Positions 53,439 through 58,861 of a stretch of DNA of 64,000 bases are shown here, piece after piece. Positions within the stretch are counted from its first letter, which is position 1, and each line of letters opens with the position of its first letter. The stretch covers positions 12,703,069 to 12,767,068 of the forward strand of contig NC_134891.1 of NCBI RefSeq assembly GCF_041734735.1. The letters run 5' to 3'. Both the position numbers and the translations under genes were made by a program. This DNA comes from Babylonia areolata. Its lineage: Eukaryota; Mollusca; Gastropoda; Neogastropoda; Buccinidae. The notes under the pieces are model-generated. The model did no database searches. It saw only the letters and a list, made by a program, of their open reading frames with translations, and was not told the origin of the DNA.

Positions 53439-56158
53439 ATTACAACAAAAATTACATAGAGACGACCTAAGCAAAACTCCGAATGACGCATGACCTAAAA
53501 TTGAAAAGGGTAGTTATTTGAATATTCTATGAGAAGACAGATTGTGTATCAATTGTGACATATTGGAAGATGAAATCGATCTCCTTGGTCACTGCCTTAA
53601 ATGTAAAGCCTAAAGGGAACAATTTAAAAAAGATATTCAAAATTTCAAATAACACAGGAAATATTCCCAGTCAGTTCATGCTAAAGATGATGTATACATA
53701 CTAACAAGATTAGAAAAAAAATGTTTTATGAATGCTGTTCCAGTTTATGATGTTAATTAATTATTCACTTATTCATTTATCTATGTACTTCTGTCTTATA
53801 AACCTTAAAGTTTCATGACATGAAAATTTATTCTATTCTATTCTATTCACACATAAGCACACACACACACGCACGCACACACGCACGCATGCATGCACGC
53901 ACGCATGCACACACACACACACACACATTGATGGCTTGATGTAAAAAAGCAATTGTTGCTTATTCAATTTACCATCATGAAATAAAATCTTGACTTGACT
54001 TGACTTGACACACGTACACATCATTGTTGCAATTTCACATCAGTATCCTTTCCCAATCCATCCCCTCACCCATTTACCCACCATGCAATTTTTTTTTCTT
54101 TTTTCTCCAGGCCTGACTGAGCGCGTTGGGTTACGCTGCTGGTCAGGCATCTGCTTGGCAGGCAGATGTGGTGTAGCATATATGGATTTGTCCGAATGCA
54201 GTGACGCCTCCTTAAAAACAAAAACCCCAAAACAAACAAAATGATGTCTTCCCTCCATTCCTTCCCCCCAAAACACCACACACCAATCCACCACTTTCTG
54301 CACCACACCGTGCACATCTCTACCATGACTTGATGAGTCTGTGGTAACGACTGATGTTGACGAGATGTTTGGCAGACTGCTCTCCCCCCGAGGCCTGTGA
54401 GTGCTCCTCCTCCTGTCGCCTGCAATGCTGCTCAGGGGTGGAGGACGAGTACCGCCTGATGACTGTGGATGAGATCATCAACGGCAGTGTGAGTGCTGGG
54501 TCATCTCTGTGGTTTTTGTTTTTTGTTTTCGTTTTTTGTCCCTTTCTTCTTACAGTCTCTTGTCTGTCTGTCTGTCTTCTGTCATTTCTTGTTCATCTCT
54601 CATTTATTCCATGACTGTTGTTTGTCTGTCTGTCTCTTCATGTTCCATTGTTTGTCTGACCGTCTGTCTGCTCGTTATCTCTCTTGGCTTCTGTGACTGT
54701 CACTTGTCTGTATGTCTGTCTGTCTGTTGTCTCTTCTTGTTCATTTCTCTTTTACTATGACTGTTGCTTGTCTGTCTGTCTGTCTGTCTGTTGTGTTTCA
54801 GCTCTCTCTTCAGTTCCATGGCTGTCTCTTGTCTATCTGTCTGTCTGTCTGTCTGTCTGTTGTGTTTCAGCTCTCTCTTCAGTTCCATGGCTGTCTCTTG
54901 TCTATCTGTCTGTCTGTCTGTCTGTTGTGTTTCAGCTCTCTCTTCAGTTCCATGGCTGTCTCTTGTCTATCTGTCTGTCTGTCTGTCTGTTGTGTTTCAG
55001 CTCTCTCTTCAGTTCCATGGCTGTCTCTTGTCTGTCTGTCTGTCTGTCTGTCTGTTGTGTTTCAGCTCTCTCTTCAGTTCCATGGCTGTCTCTTGTCTAT
55101 CTGTCTGTCTGTCTGTCTGTCTGTTGTGTTTCAGCTCTCTCTTCAGTTCCATGGCTGTCTCTTGTCTATCTGTCTGTCTGTCTGTTTGTCTGTTGTGTTT
55201 CAGCTCTCTCTTCAGTTCCATGGCTGTCTCTTGTCTATCTGTCTGTCTGTCTGTCTGTCTGTTGTGTTTCAGCTCTCTCTTCAGTTCCATGGCTGTCTCT
55301 TGTCTATCTGTCTGTCTGTCTGTCTGTCTGTTGTGTTTCAGCTCTCTCTTCAGTTCCATGGCTGTCTCTTGTCTATCTGTCTGTCTGTCTGTCTGTCTGT
55401 TGTGTTTCAGCTCTCTCATCAGTTGCATAGCTGTCTCTTGTCTTTCTGGCTGGCTGTCTGTCTATCTGTCTGTCCCTCCTTGTTTTTTCTCTTTCTCTCT
55501 GTCTCATACCTCTGTCTGTCTGTCCTTGTTTGTCTTTGACGTGTTAGAATGACTGAAGTGATGACAAAACGGATGAAGTGATGACGGTGGGGGGTGGGGT
55601 GTGTGTATTTCAGGATGACTTTGTGGGCATTCTGCCTCAGATCAACACCTATCTGAACAACATTGAGTGTGACGTGGAGACCAGGTGCACTGTGCAGCAG
55701 TACCTGCATCTCATCAGCAAGCGTGCTTCAGGTCCGCTCATGTTTGTCTTGTCACCACCTGTCACCTCAGATATACTGGTTAAGCTGGAATTGTATATAT
55801 ATATACATGTCAGTGACACACCACAGAAATGCCGCCAGCATGATATATTGTCATGAAACTCCGATTCATCAATCCATGTAAATGGTGTTCAGCCTTCCTT
55901 CCATCCTTCCTTCCTTCCATAGAGTGACTACAGTCAGTTATTGATTATTCTATCACGGATGGGGGGTTCTGTAGGAAAAAAGCACAAATTCTGTATAAAG
56001 ACTTAGAAAAAACAACTGACTTTGTTGCTGTGTTTCCAGGGGAACTGAAGACGACAGCCCGTTGGATCCGTGACTTAGTGGCTGCACACCCAGAGTACAA
56101 GCAGGACTCCATGATATCTGAGGGCATCACCTATGACCTGTTGATGAAGTTTGCAAAG
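9217..56158 (+). CDS. GCLC: Glutamate-cysteine ligase catalytic subunit (16 exons; last exon not found)
   Basis: GCLC joins L-glutamate and L-cysteine with ATP to make gamma-glutamylcysteine, the rate-limiting cytosolic step of glutathione synthesis. It works with the modifier subunit GCLM. Exons: 9217-9366, 12499-12608, 25545-25664, 28246-28311, 32946-33059, 34165-34223, 37086-37306, 39424-39540, 41582-41720, 44811-44923, 45455-45547, 50878-50982, 51780-51861, 54376-54488, 55614-55731, 56040-56158. All junctions are GT/AG with consistent phases and give 613 codons without a stop. The protein starts [16 protein letters not shown], nearly identical to human GCLC. It keeps GDEVEY, the [12 protein letters not shown] block, [22 protein letters not shown]-type [18 protein letters not shown] and the ETRC cysteine. 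Human GCLC is 637 residues, so about 25-35 C-terminal codons lie beyond 56158 and probably beyond the window. Confidence 0.96.
9367..12498 (+). other. GCLC intron 1
   Basis: AT-rich intron. Contents: (TG)n at 9690-9746, a SINE B/C composite at about 9885-10165, poly-A/T-rich sequence 10210-10400, CT-rich tracts 11440-11545 and 11620-11712, and (CA)n at 12215-12256. The acceptor is TTTGGCCAG. The rest is unassigned. Confidence 0.7.
9885..10165 (-). mobile_element. SINE-like composite (families C and B)
   Basis: Bases 9895-10000 (minus strand: CTTGG..TGAC..AAAAGTGTTGGGTTATGCCGC, GTCTGGCATCTGCCTGACAG) match the block at 54110-54215. Bases 10050-10130 (GAATTTTGCCAGAGGACAAC, AAGTGCATGCTGCACATGGG) match the body of SINE family B. 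The copy is diverged. Confidence 0.55.
12499..12608 (+). CDS. GCLC: GCLC exon 2
   Basis: Acceptor CCAG, donor AG|GTATAG, ends in phase 2. It encodes [20 protein letters not shown] through TGNSP. The first residues complete the GDEVEY active-site motif. Confidence 0.92.
12690..12928. repeat. Long CA microsatellite
   Basis: Nearly 240 bases of (CA)n with a few ATGCA and ACAGACATATAGACA interruptions, 85 bp after the exon 2 donor. The open frames on both strands are translations of this repeat. Confidence 0.95.
13540..13935 (-). mobile_element. SINE family A copy 3
   Basis: Minus-strand copy with the family body (GGGTAAAGGGTGGAGATTT, GCATGCACATCCCC-type block, GGGAGTTGCAGCCCATGAAC tail) and a diverged head. 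The block AATCTCCACCCTTTACCC is duplicated in tandem. Confidence 0.7.
14256..14738. repeat. 48-bp minisatellite
   Basis: About ten copies of a roughly 48-bp unit (GACCAGTTCCTTATTACACA, TGGGTCACCCAGACTAAGCG). It directly precedes the SINE head array. Confidence 0.92.
14770..16446 (+). repeat. Tandem array of a SINE tRNA-like head, 31 units
   Basis: Thirty-one units by direct count. A long form (58 bp) reads TAGCTGAGTTGTTAGTGCAT, TGGACCTTCAGTCCTAGAGT, TCTGGGTTCAAATCCTGA. A short form (46 bp) lacks the last 12 bases. The unit is the tRNA-related head of SINE family A: an A-box-like TAGCTGAGTTGTTAG and, in many long units, an exact B box GGTTCAAATCC. The array is continuous with a SINE A body at its right end. 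Confidence 0.9.
16447..16760 (+). mobile_element. SINE family A copy 4 body, attached to the amplified head
   Basis: Directly after the last head unit comes the family body: GGTGGGTTAAGGGTGGAAAT, CCTCCCAGGTCAATGT, GCAGACCTATGAGTGCTTGA, and ACATACCCAATGTTCACACC. The plus orientation agrees with the array, so head and body are one SINE. Confidence 0.8.
17149..17360. repeat. About 104-bp tandem duplication
   Basis: Two near-identical copies of a block containing GTCAGGAATAGATATTTGTT and AATTTACACATCTGTGGCGA. Confidence 0.85.
17428..17940. repeat. Diverged triplication, units about 150-180 bp
   Basis: Three copies marked by CTTTTGTCTTTTTTCTCTCT, a GACAGTT-TAGCTGTC palindrome, TGAGTCAGTAAGT and GTGGATGTTACC. 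Confidence 0.7.
17920..18440 (+). mobile_element. LINE fragment (left part), C-terminal RT region, split by an insertion
   Basis: The plus strand reads [20 protein letters not shown] then [10 protein letters not shown], the thumb/C-terminal domain of a LINE reverse transcriptase (YG-E-WG motif). It continues with frame breaks to [17 protein letters not shown] near 18430. The continuation of this tail is at 21366-21600. Confidence 0.6.
18443..21366 (-). mobile_element. CR1/L2-like LINE, truncated at its 3' end, nested in another LINE
   Basis: On the minus strand, from right to left: probable 5' UTR and N-terminal sequence (20900-21366), an AP-endonuclease-like region (about 19640-20290: [35 protein letters not shown]), a linker, then the RT fingers with [59 protein letters not shown]. 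The sequence stops at [10 protein letters not shown], just before the catalytic (F/Y)ADD block. Frames are interrupted in several places. The lost end is the 3' one, so a later deletion rather than ordinary 5' truncation removed it. Confidence 0.75.
21366..21600 (+). mobile_element. LINE fragment (right part), C-terminal zinc-knuckle region
   Basis: Encodes [20 protein letters not shown] and [11 protein letters not shown], the C-x2-C...H-x3-C tail typical after LINE RT thumb domains. It continues the fragment at 17920-18440. About 20 codons between them are missing. Confidence 0.6.
22352..22437. repeat. 43-bp tandem duplication
   Basis: TGCTTTCAGAAAGATAAAAA followed by CAAAGAGATTAATTAATGAA, present twice without visible change, so it is recent. 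Confidence 0.9.
22440..23210 (+). mobile_element. Possible piggyBac-type relic (5' part)
   Basis: TTAACACTTTGAAGAC starts it like a piggyBac end. A hairpin GTGACGAGATAACTCGTCAC lies at 22646-22665. The plus strand then encodes an acidic stretch ([36 protein letters not shown]), as at the N-terminus of many piggyBac transposases. No catalytic part follows, so the identification is tentative. Confidence 0.35.
23265..23405. repeat. Imperfect tandem duplication, about 62 bp
   Basis: Two copies of CTTACAGTTTTG..CATCATGATGT..GATCAGGGTGAGGCCC..CGGGATGGCCC. Confidence 0.75.
23988..24306. mobile_element. piggyBac-like MITE with TTAA ends
   Basis: 319 bp bounded by TTAA on both sides (23988-23991, 24303-24306). 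Terminal inverted repeats are CTCTTTCACAGCCA on the left and CTCTTTCACTGCCA read inward from the right. No coding capacity. It contains a run of 20 G at 24061-24080. Confidence 0.75.
24595..24775 (-). mobile_element. SINE family A copy 5 (fragment)
   Basis: Minus-strand head and first part of the body (AGATCAGAAAAATCTCCACC, GACCCTCAGATTGAAAG complement of the anticodon region), strongly diverged and cut. Confidence 0.5.
24970..25066. repeat. Two TG microsatellite runs
   Basis: (TG)n 24970-25014 and 25024-25066, separated by TCCATTGTTA. Confidence 0.93.
25545..25664 (+). CDS. GCLC: GCLC exon 3
   Basis: Acceptor TTTCAG, donor AG|GTAATG, phase 2 on both sides. It encodes [20 protein letters not shown] and [19 protein letters not shown]. 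The YM-EGTPG-PYGG block is part of the glutamate/metal site, and VEANMR is invariant against human. Confidence 0.94.
25665..28245 (+). other. GCLC intron 3
   Basis: No dispersed repeat was recognised with confidence. It holds A-rich sequence (26570-26900), an (AT)n-(GA)n block at 27045-27110 with GA/CAGA tracts to 27245, and an AT-rich run near 27510-27535. The acceptor is TGTTCCAG. Confidence 0.6.
28246..28311 (+). CDS. GCLC: GCLC exon 4
   Basis: A 66-bp exon encoding [20 protein letters not shown] and P, phase 2 in and out. It aligns with human RRKEATSILEENQALCTITSFP. The donor is AG|GTATGC. Confidence 0.9.
28480..28853 (-). mobile_element. SINE family B copy 1 (tRNA-derived)
   Basis: Minus strand: head TGGAGCGATGGCCTAGAGGT..GCGTCCGCCTAGGAAGCGAG with box B-like GGTTCGCATCGC, then TTTTCTCCCCCTCCACTAGA, AAGTGCATGCTGCAC in reverse, and the 3' block AGCCCGAATTTCACACAGAG. 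The same order is seen at 58974-59355. Confidence 0.8.
29135..29365 (-). mobile_element. SINE family A copy 6 (head lost)
   Basis: Minus-strand body with ACCCCACCATGCAGGCAGCC, GTGCATGCTTGGTATGTTCT and GATCAGAAAAATCTTTACC. The tRNA head is replaced by the LINE fragment that begins at 29368. Confidence 0.6.
29368..30440 (+). mobile_element. LINE fragment, RT motifs A-B and C-terminal domain
   Basis: Encodes [20 protein letters not shown], then [20 protein letters not shown] (RT motif B), a damaged FADD region, and further on [40 protein letters not shown] and FYKFHNGS. This is the CR1/Rex/jockey-type C-terminal arrangement. The frame is interrupted at least three times. There is no endonuclease part. 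Confidence 0.7.
30790..32945 (+). repeat. Intron 4 minisatellite carrying the exon 5 acceptor
   Basis: About 45 copies of a 36-50 bp unit: CTGTAGGCTGGGCATGGGG, AATCTGTGTGCCATTCACTG, TGACTG. The last unit ends in GACTGTGCAG and continues into exon 5, which begins GCTGGGTGTGGGGGAG. The units thus repeat the acceptor AG and the first 12-15 bases of the exon. ORFs here are repeat translations. Confidence 0.9.
32946..33059 (+). CDS. GCLC: GCLC exon 5
   Basis: Encodes [20 protein letters not shown] followed by [17 protein letters not shown], phase 2 in and out. It aligns with human [37 protein letters not shown]. The donor is AA|GTGAGT. Confidence 0.93.
33060..34164 (+). other. GCLC intron 5
   Basis: No repeat recognised apart from a short direct repeat GACCTGAAAATCAGCA near 33750-33785. 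AT-rich, unassigned. Acceptor CTGTCTCCAG. Confidence 0.6.
34165..34223 (+). CDS. GCLC: GCLC exon 6
   Basis: A 59-bp exon encoding [19 protein letters not shown], against human TLTRNIRHRRGEKVVINVP. Starts in phase 2, ends in phase 1, donor G|GTAAGA. Confidence 0.92.
34325..36765 (+). repeat. Intron 6 minisatellite of acceptor-like units
   Basis: About 75 copies of a 27-32 bp unit: CAGTAAAGTAACTTATGGCA, TCCTTCCTTTCT or TCCTTCCTACCT. Each unit presents a pyrimidine tract followed by CTCAG. Confidence 0.92.
36880..37085 (+). repeat. Short degenerate array ending at the exon 7 acceptor
   Basis: Four diverged 40-55 bp units: ACATCTCTCTCAGTGCACTG, GTTACACCCTAACACC, GCATCCCTCTTTCAGTGCAC. The last one, ACGTCCCTCTCTCAG|TGTAC, is the real exon 7 acceptor. 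Confidence 0.75.
37086..37306 (+). CDS. GCLC: GCLC exon 7
   Basis: Encodes [17 protein letters not shown] through CPIM, 221 bp, phase 1 in and 0 out, donor ATG|GTCAGT. It holds the conserved [20 protein letters not shown] and [19 protein letters not shown]. Human has GNCC where this protein has GCCC; these are the cysteines often numbered 248/249 in human GCLC. Confidence 0.95.
37505..38755. repeat. Intron 7 minisatellite with internal CA runs
   Basis: About 25 copies of a 43-60 bp unit, CAGTCATGCCTGATAATGAC, TAACCACTCTCTACC, (AC)4-15. Length variation is mostly in the CA run, a microsatellite embedded in a minisatellite. Confidence 0.93.
38988..39112. repeat. CA microsatellite pair
   Basis: (CA)n at 38992-39046 and 39071-39111, separated by GATGCCCACACACAACAAAT. 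Confidence 0.95.
39424..39540 (+). CDS. GCLC: GCLC exon 8
   Basis: 39 codons, [20 protein letters not shown] then [19 protein letters not shown], phase 0 both sides, donor GAG|GTGGGT. Human counterpart ALSAASPFYRGYVSDIDCRW. Confidence 0.95.
39905..41070. repeat. Intron 8 41-bp minisatellite
   Basis: About 28 copies of GAGAGAGTGAAAGGCAGGAG, TGAAGGTGGCATGGTTCCAA, A. The unit has no stop in any minus-strand frame, and 41 is not a multiple of three. All three minus frames therefore stay open for 389-464 codons with a 41-residue period. These are not genes. Confidence 0.95.
41190..41390 (+). mobile_element. SINE family B copy 2 (head missing)
   Basis: TTTTCTCCCCCTCCACTAGA, CCTTGAG, GGTCCCATGTGCAGCATGCA and GAGGAAAAATCCACTCCAAT match the body of family B. 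The tRNA head is absent. It directly follows the intron 8 minisatellite. Confidence 0.7.
41582..41720 (+). CDS. GCLC: GCLC exon 9
   Basis: Encodes [46 protein letters not shown] plus one base, donor GGGG|GTGAGT. The [14 protein letters not shown] block is identical to human. The last 22 bases are the seed of the minisatellite that starts at this donor. Confidence 0.95.
41699..43690 (+). repeat. Intron 9 minisatellite made of the exon 9 donor junction
   Basis: About 58 copies of a 32-34 bp unit: TATGACACCCTTATTGCTGG, GGGTGAGTGGTG. The first copy is the real exon end and splice donor. Most copies keep GGGTGAGT; some read GGATGAGT and lose the GT. Reading through the first donor meets a TGA within the next unit (GGEWCV then stop). 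Confidence 0.95.
43815..44810 (+). other. Rest of GCLC intron 9
   Basis: GT/TG and TGCATG-rich tracts (44004-44045, 44098-44132, 44480-44535, 44728-44776) with unassigned sequence between. Acceptor TGTGTGTCAG. Confidence 0.6.
44811..44923 (+). CDS. GCLC: GCLC exon 10
   Basis: Encodes [20 protein letters not shown] then [17 protein letters not shown], phase 1 in and 0 out, donor GAG|GTGTGT. Human: [20 protein letters not shown]. Confidence 0.94.
44924..45454 (+). other. GCLC intron 10 with TG-rich duplication
   Basis: The intron opens directly with TG-repeat. A roughly 120-bp segment (GTGACTGTATGTGTGTCT.., CACAGTAAGTGATGTTAGTG, TGCGTGTTCTTATATGTATG) is present twice in tandem (about 45060-45280). 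Acceptor TGTGTTGCAG. Confidence 0.75.
45455..45547 (+). CDS. GCLC: GCLC exon 11
   Basis: 31 codons, [20 protein letters not shown] then [11 protein letters not shown], phase 0, donor GAG|GTAACT. This is the most conserved block of the enzyme. The Arg of WRVEFRPME is expected at the substrate site by comparison with the yeast enzyme structure. Confidence 0.96.
45595..45994 (+). mobile_element. Unclassified retroposon with A-rich tail
   Basis: A roughly 400-bp block ends in GGGGCAAAAAAGAAAAGAAA-type tail and is flanked by AGAAATATGGGGGTCATCC (45576-45594) and AGAAATATGGGGTTAATCC (45995-46013), a diverged target duplication of about 19 bp. Family not recognised. Confidence 0.45.
46094..48401 (+). 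mobile_element. LINE insertion with open RT frame, C2H2 tail and 17-bp target duplication
   Basis: Flanked by exact CTAGTGTAGAAAAAGCA at 46077-46093 and 48402-48418. A GC-rich head (46094 to about 46380) is followed by one open frame to 48302: [22 protein letters not shown] motif [15 protein letters not shown], motif [19 protein letters not shown], catalytic FADDC, thumb [20 protein letters not shown], and a C-terminal zinc finger [13 protein letters not shown] (C-x2-C-x12-H-x3-H). No endonuclease domain is present. The head seems joined directly to the RT, suggesting an internal deletion. The clade was not determined. Confidence 0.85.
46299..48302 (+). CDS. LINE reverse transcriptase ORF (667 codons, in the insertion above)
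   Basis: Open from 46299 to TAG at 48300-48302. The first 30 or so residues look like translated head sequence; recognisable protein starts near residue 31 ([10 protein letters not shown]). It contains RT fingers, palm with FADD, thumb and a C2H2 finger. It lacks an endonuclease, so it is not expected to mobilise by itself. Confidence 0.8.
   Translation: MHATRSWPPGCVYPCMRSLDPAESAGSSGSFPLLSADGNTLITEKEKILERWAEHFSSVLNRPSSINDEAIDRLPQVPINEALDDPPTLLETQKAIRLLSSGKAPGSDSIPAEVYKDGGTVLTEKLHQLYSLMWKEETIPQDFKDASIIHLYKRKGNRQACDNHRGISLLSIAGKILARILLNRLTAHLDQGHLPESQCGFRKERGTTDMVFAARQLQEKCQEQNADLFSTYVDLTKAFDTVSREGLWKIMAKYGCPRKFISLVSQFHEGMQARVQDNGETSAPFAVTNGVKQGCVLAPTLFSLMFSAMLTDAFRDGDVGIGLKYRTDGKLFNLRRLQAKTKVMTDIIRDFLFADDCALNAGSEADMQLSVDKFATASRNFGLTISTRKTEVLHQPAPGKPYVEPNITVNSQRLSAVEQFIYLGSTLSRNATIDDEENVRIARASATFGRLSANVWNRRGISLETKLKVYRAVVLPTLLYACETWTVYQRHAKKLNHFHTTCLRKLLNIKWQDRTPDTEVLAKATLPSIFTILMQSQLRWAGHVARMPDHRLPKRLFYGELQQGKRSHGGQKKRFRDTLKVSLKAFDINPDSWEESAVDRDKWRAAVHKGAKLCEANRTAAAVQKRQARKSRANKLPDNDMPVFVCPNCQQTFRAQIGLFSHLRIHR
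48770..50428. repeat. Intron 11 24-bp minisatellite
   Basis: About 65 copies of CTCCATACTACATACTTCTA, CATT, with variants (TTCATGCTACATA, GCAATCTGCATACTA, AATACTACATA). The unit of 24 bp is a multiple of three and stop-free in several frames, giving frames up to 262 codons on both strands that are not genes. Confidence 0.95.
50878..50982 (+). CDS. GCLC: GCLC exon 12
   Basis: 35 codons, [20 protein letters not shown] then [15 protein letters not shown], phase 0. Acceptor GTTGCAG, donor AAG|GTCAGC. Human: VQLTDFENSAYVVFVVLLTR. Confidence 0.95.
50983..51779 (+). other. GCLC intron 12
   Basis: No repeat or conserved frame recognised. Confidence 0.6.
51780..51861 (+). CDS. GCLC: GCLC exon 13
   Basis: Encodes [20 protein letters not shown] then FRKDVLT, phase 0 in, 1 out, donor G|GTAAGA. 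Human: VDENMKVAQKRDAVLQGMFY. Confidence 0.94.
51862..54375 (+). other. GCLC intron 13
   Basis: Contains a CTGT tract (52404-52460), CT-rich sequence to 52540, (CA)n at 53392-53437 and 53860-53930, and a family C repeat (54110-54215). The segment 53440-53850 is probably a decayed LINE tail, ending in TATTC repeats. Acceptor TTTGGCAG. Confidence 0.6.
54110..54215 (+). mobile_element. SINE family C block
   Basis: GGCCTGACTGAGCGCGTTGG, GTTACGCTGCTGGTCAGGCA, TCTGCTTGGCAGGCAGATGT, GACGCCTCCTT. The reverse complement occurs, diverged, at 9895-10000. Confidence 0.6.
54376..54488 (+). CDS. GCLC: GCLC exon 14, with Cys-rich loop
   Basis: Acceptor GGCAG, donor AGT|GTGAGT, phase 1 in and 0 out. It encodes [20 protein letters not shown] then [18 protein letters not shown]. 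The second part aligns to human AAEEYTLMSIDTIINGK. The first part has six cysteines in 18 residues where human GCLC has a loop with only two. Confidence 0.93.
54770..55440. repeat. Intron 14 minisatellite with TTTCAG in each unit
   Basis: About ten copies of a 60-68 bp unit: TTGTGTTTCAGCTCTCTCTT, CAGTTCCATGGCTGTCTCTT, GTCTATC(TGTC)n. The unit contains a pyrimidine-rich tract followed by TTTCAG. The long plus-strand frames (248-275 codons) are repeat translations. Confidence 0.93.
55614..55731 (+). CDS. GCLC: GCLC exon 15
   Basis: Encodes [20 protein letters not shown] then [19 protein letters not shown], acceptor TATTTCAG, donor G|GTCCGC (weaker than the others). The Cys of VETRC (residue 559) corresponds to human Cys553, reported to matter for pairing with GCLM. 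Confidence 0.93.
56040..56158 (+). CDS. GCLC: GCLC exon 16
   Basis: Encodes [20 protein letters not shown] then [20 protein letters not shown], phase 1 in, 0 out, donor AAG|GTAGGG. Human: GELMTVARWMREFIANHPDY. The C-terminal exon that should follow (human NELCECPELLG region) was not found to 64000. Confidence 0.94.
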
Positions 56159-56398
56159 GTAGGGAGCACTTGCTTAACCTTGATTCCATGTGTCACTAAC
56201 ACAGGTGGAAAGGTAGATCAGAAAGCTCCATCTTTATTTCCCCTTTCCCCTTTTGTCTCTTTGCTGCCCTCTCTCCCTGTCTGTCTGTCTTACGAATGCA
56301 TACAGGTCCATGCATGCTTTTGTGTGCGAACACAAAGACATGCATGAACATATGCATGAACAAACGCACGCATATGCACACATACAGACATGCATGCG

Positions 56399-56435
<37 letters not shown>

Positions 56436-58657
56436 TTCCCACACAGATTTATCCTCATTCTTTTCACCAAAAGTTTTTTCAGAAAATCAACAGTACATCC
56501 ATGCATCATTTGAGTATAACTCTTTGAGCACAGCAGCCCAAGCCACGTCCTGTTACACTGTGAACACCTTGCTGTTGGCCTGAGTGTAGCCTGGGAACCA
56601 CTCATTTTTGACTTTTTATACGGTCTGCTGTAGAAGTACTACTGCATGTAGGCACACTATGTTGGTATCATTGTAAAAATATTACTCTTTCTACTTTTCA
56701 GTGGTATAATTTTCATGTTACAGAATAATTTATTTTGTGTTGAATGATGCCTCTGAAAATAGTCAGTATGCTGATTGAAAAAAAAATCTGATGAATCCAC
56801 ACAGAAATAATAGTCACCCACTTTTAGTGATAATTGTGTGTCTATAGACTAGTATAGTACATGAAAATGATTAAAAAAAAGAAGAAAGTTTATAGTTTAT
56901 AATGGTTTAAATAAAAGTTCATGACTTTGATCATGTTTGGGAAATAAACATTGTAAATAACAACACAAAAAAGCTAAAGTAAAATGCATGTAAACATTAC
57001 CACACACTTACAAGAAGGAAACACACACTGTTTTGAACCAAATAAAAAAAATTACTCACCAAATGAACAGAACCATCACACATAAATCCACATGTGCATG
57101 TTTGCTTTTTTTTTATGAAAAGAACTCACACAAAAGTTGACGTCCTGCACTGTTTACACTCCAGGTTCAATTTTTCCCACTGAAAAACATTCACATATTT
57201 TTTCAAAATTGTACACTCTTTCTCATGATGCTCAGTTGTAGATAATACACTGTTCAGTCCCTTTATGCATCTGCTGTTTTTGCACTTAGCTGCAAGTGTC
57301 TTTCTCAGTGTGCCAGATTTGAAAGCACGGTGCTGCACAAAGTGCCACACCACAGTCTGGGCACCAGTAACGTCTGTTATCTCTGGGTGGTTGCCTGCTT
57401 TCGACTCACTCTGCTTGCCCTGGCCCTGGCACAGCACACCTTGCAGTTCTTGTAAGGTTTTGCCTTGGTGGTTTCCGGGATGCTGGCAGGGAAATGTCGA
57501 CCAGTAAGCCACAGCTTGTCACCCACAGCAACATGCCCAATAGGTACTTCCTCCACTGCCAGCAGCTGTGTCAGCACATCCTTCACCATGTCCTGCAGGG
57601 TCTTCTTTTTTCTGCCATGTCGCTGTCTGTGTACATTCAGTATGATCATGGCCTGGATCATGACCATTGTGAGCAGGTGGAAGATAGTTTCTTCCACCAT
57701 TTCACACTCTTTCAGTGCATTGGGAAATAGGATATAAGCTGATCAGCGTTGTCAGCACCTGCCATGTTTGCAGTGTAACTGATGACAGCCACAGGTTTCT
57801 GTTTCAGCTCATATCAAGCTTGTGTGAGGTGAAGACTTCGTCGATGGACTATTGACAGCATGTACACATCCTTCTTGTCTCTCCACCTACATGCAACAAC
57901 AGCTCCTTTGTGGCGGTAATCAATGGAACCTTTTGGCAGGTCACTTTGACACATCTCACGTGGCATGCCAACCCTGTTTTTCCATACAGTGCCACACACC
58001 ATGGTTCCTCAGGCTGCAAGGTCATGACACAGCTTCGGACAACAGTAATAGTTATCAACATAAAGTGGATAACCTTTGTCCAACAGTGGCTGCATCAGGC
58101 GGAAGACGACATTGTACGGCTTGTTGCTCAGTCGCTTGTCTGCACAAAACGTCTCAAAACAAAATACATAGCCATTGGAACTGTCACAAAGTTCATAGAA
58201 TTTGAAGCCCCATTTTGTTGGTTTGTCCTTCATATAGACACGGAACTTGCTGCGATCTTTGAAGGGGCACATTGCCTCATCAACACCAGCATTCTTTGTA
58301 GGAACATATGTGCTTTGAAACACTTGATTCAAATGATCCACAAATGGTCTTATTTCGTGGATTGGGTCATGTCTGTCTTCACCAGATGGCACATACGTAG
58401 CGTTGTCATTGATGTGCAAAAAGGAAAGAATGTCCATGTGACGGTTCTTTGACATCAGCTGACTGCAGTACGACGCATGCAGAGATGGGTGTCGTGACCA
58501 GTAGTCAAACAGCTTGGGCTTCTTCACCATGCCCATGTGGATGCAGCAGGCAAAGAAATTCCGGACGTCATTGATGATGACAGGTCTCCACCTTGAAAAG
58601 ATGGTCCTTGGTGGAACAGTCCCCCCACACCGTCGTCTCTTCTTTTCAATGGCACAT

Positions 58658-58822
58658 CTGTTTGAAAGAAAGCAAAAACAAATAGTGAAACATTCTTTAT
58701 CATTATTTCATTGTCATTGATTAAATATTTTCTCCTTCTGTCATACACTTACAGTTATACTATCGCTATGATTACATTGTTTACCTCATACAGAACTGAA
58801 TTTTAATCCATGAAAAGATCAG

Positions 58823-58861
<39 letters not shown>

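Noticed and set aside
54684-55552. Plus-strand frames of 248-275 codons rich in CLSVCLSVC
   Set aside because: They come from the CTGT-rich intron 14 minisatellite.
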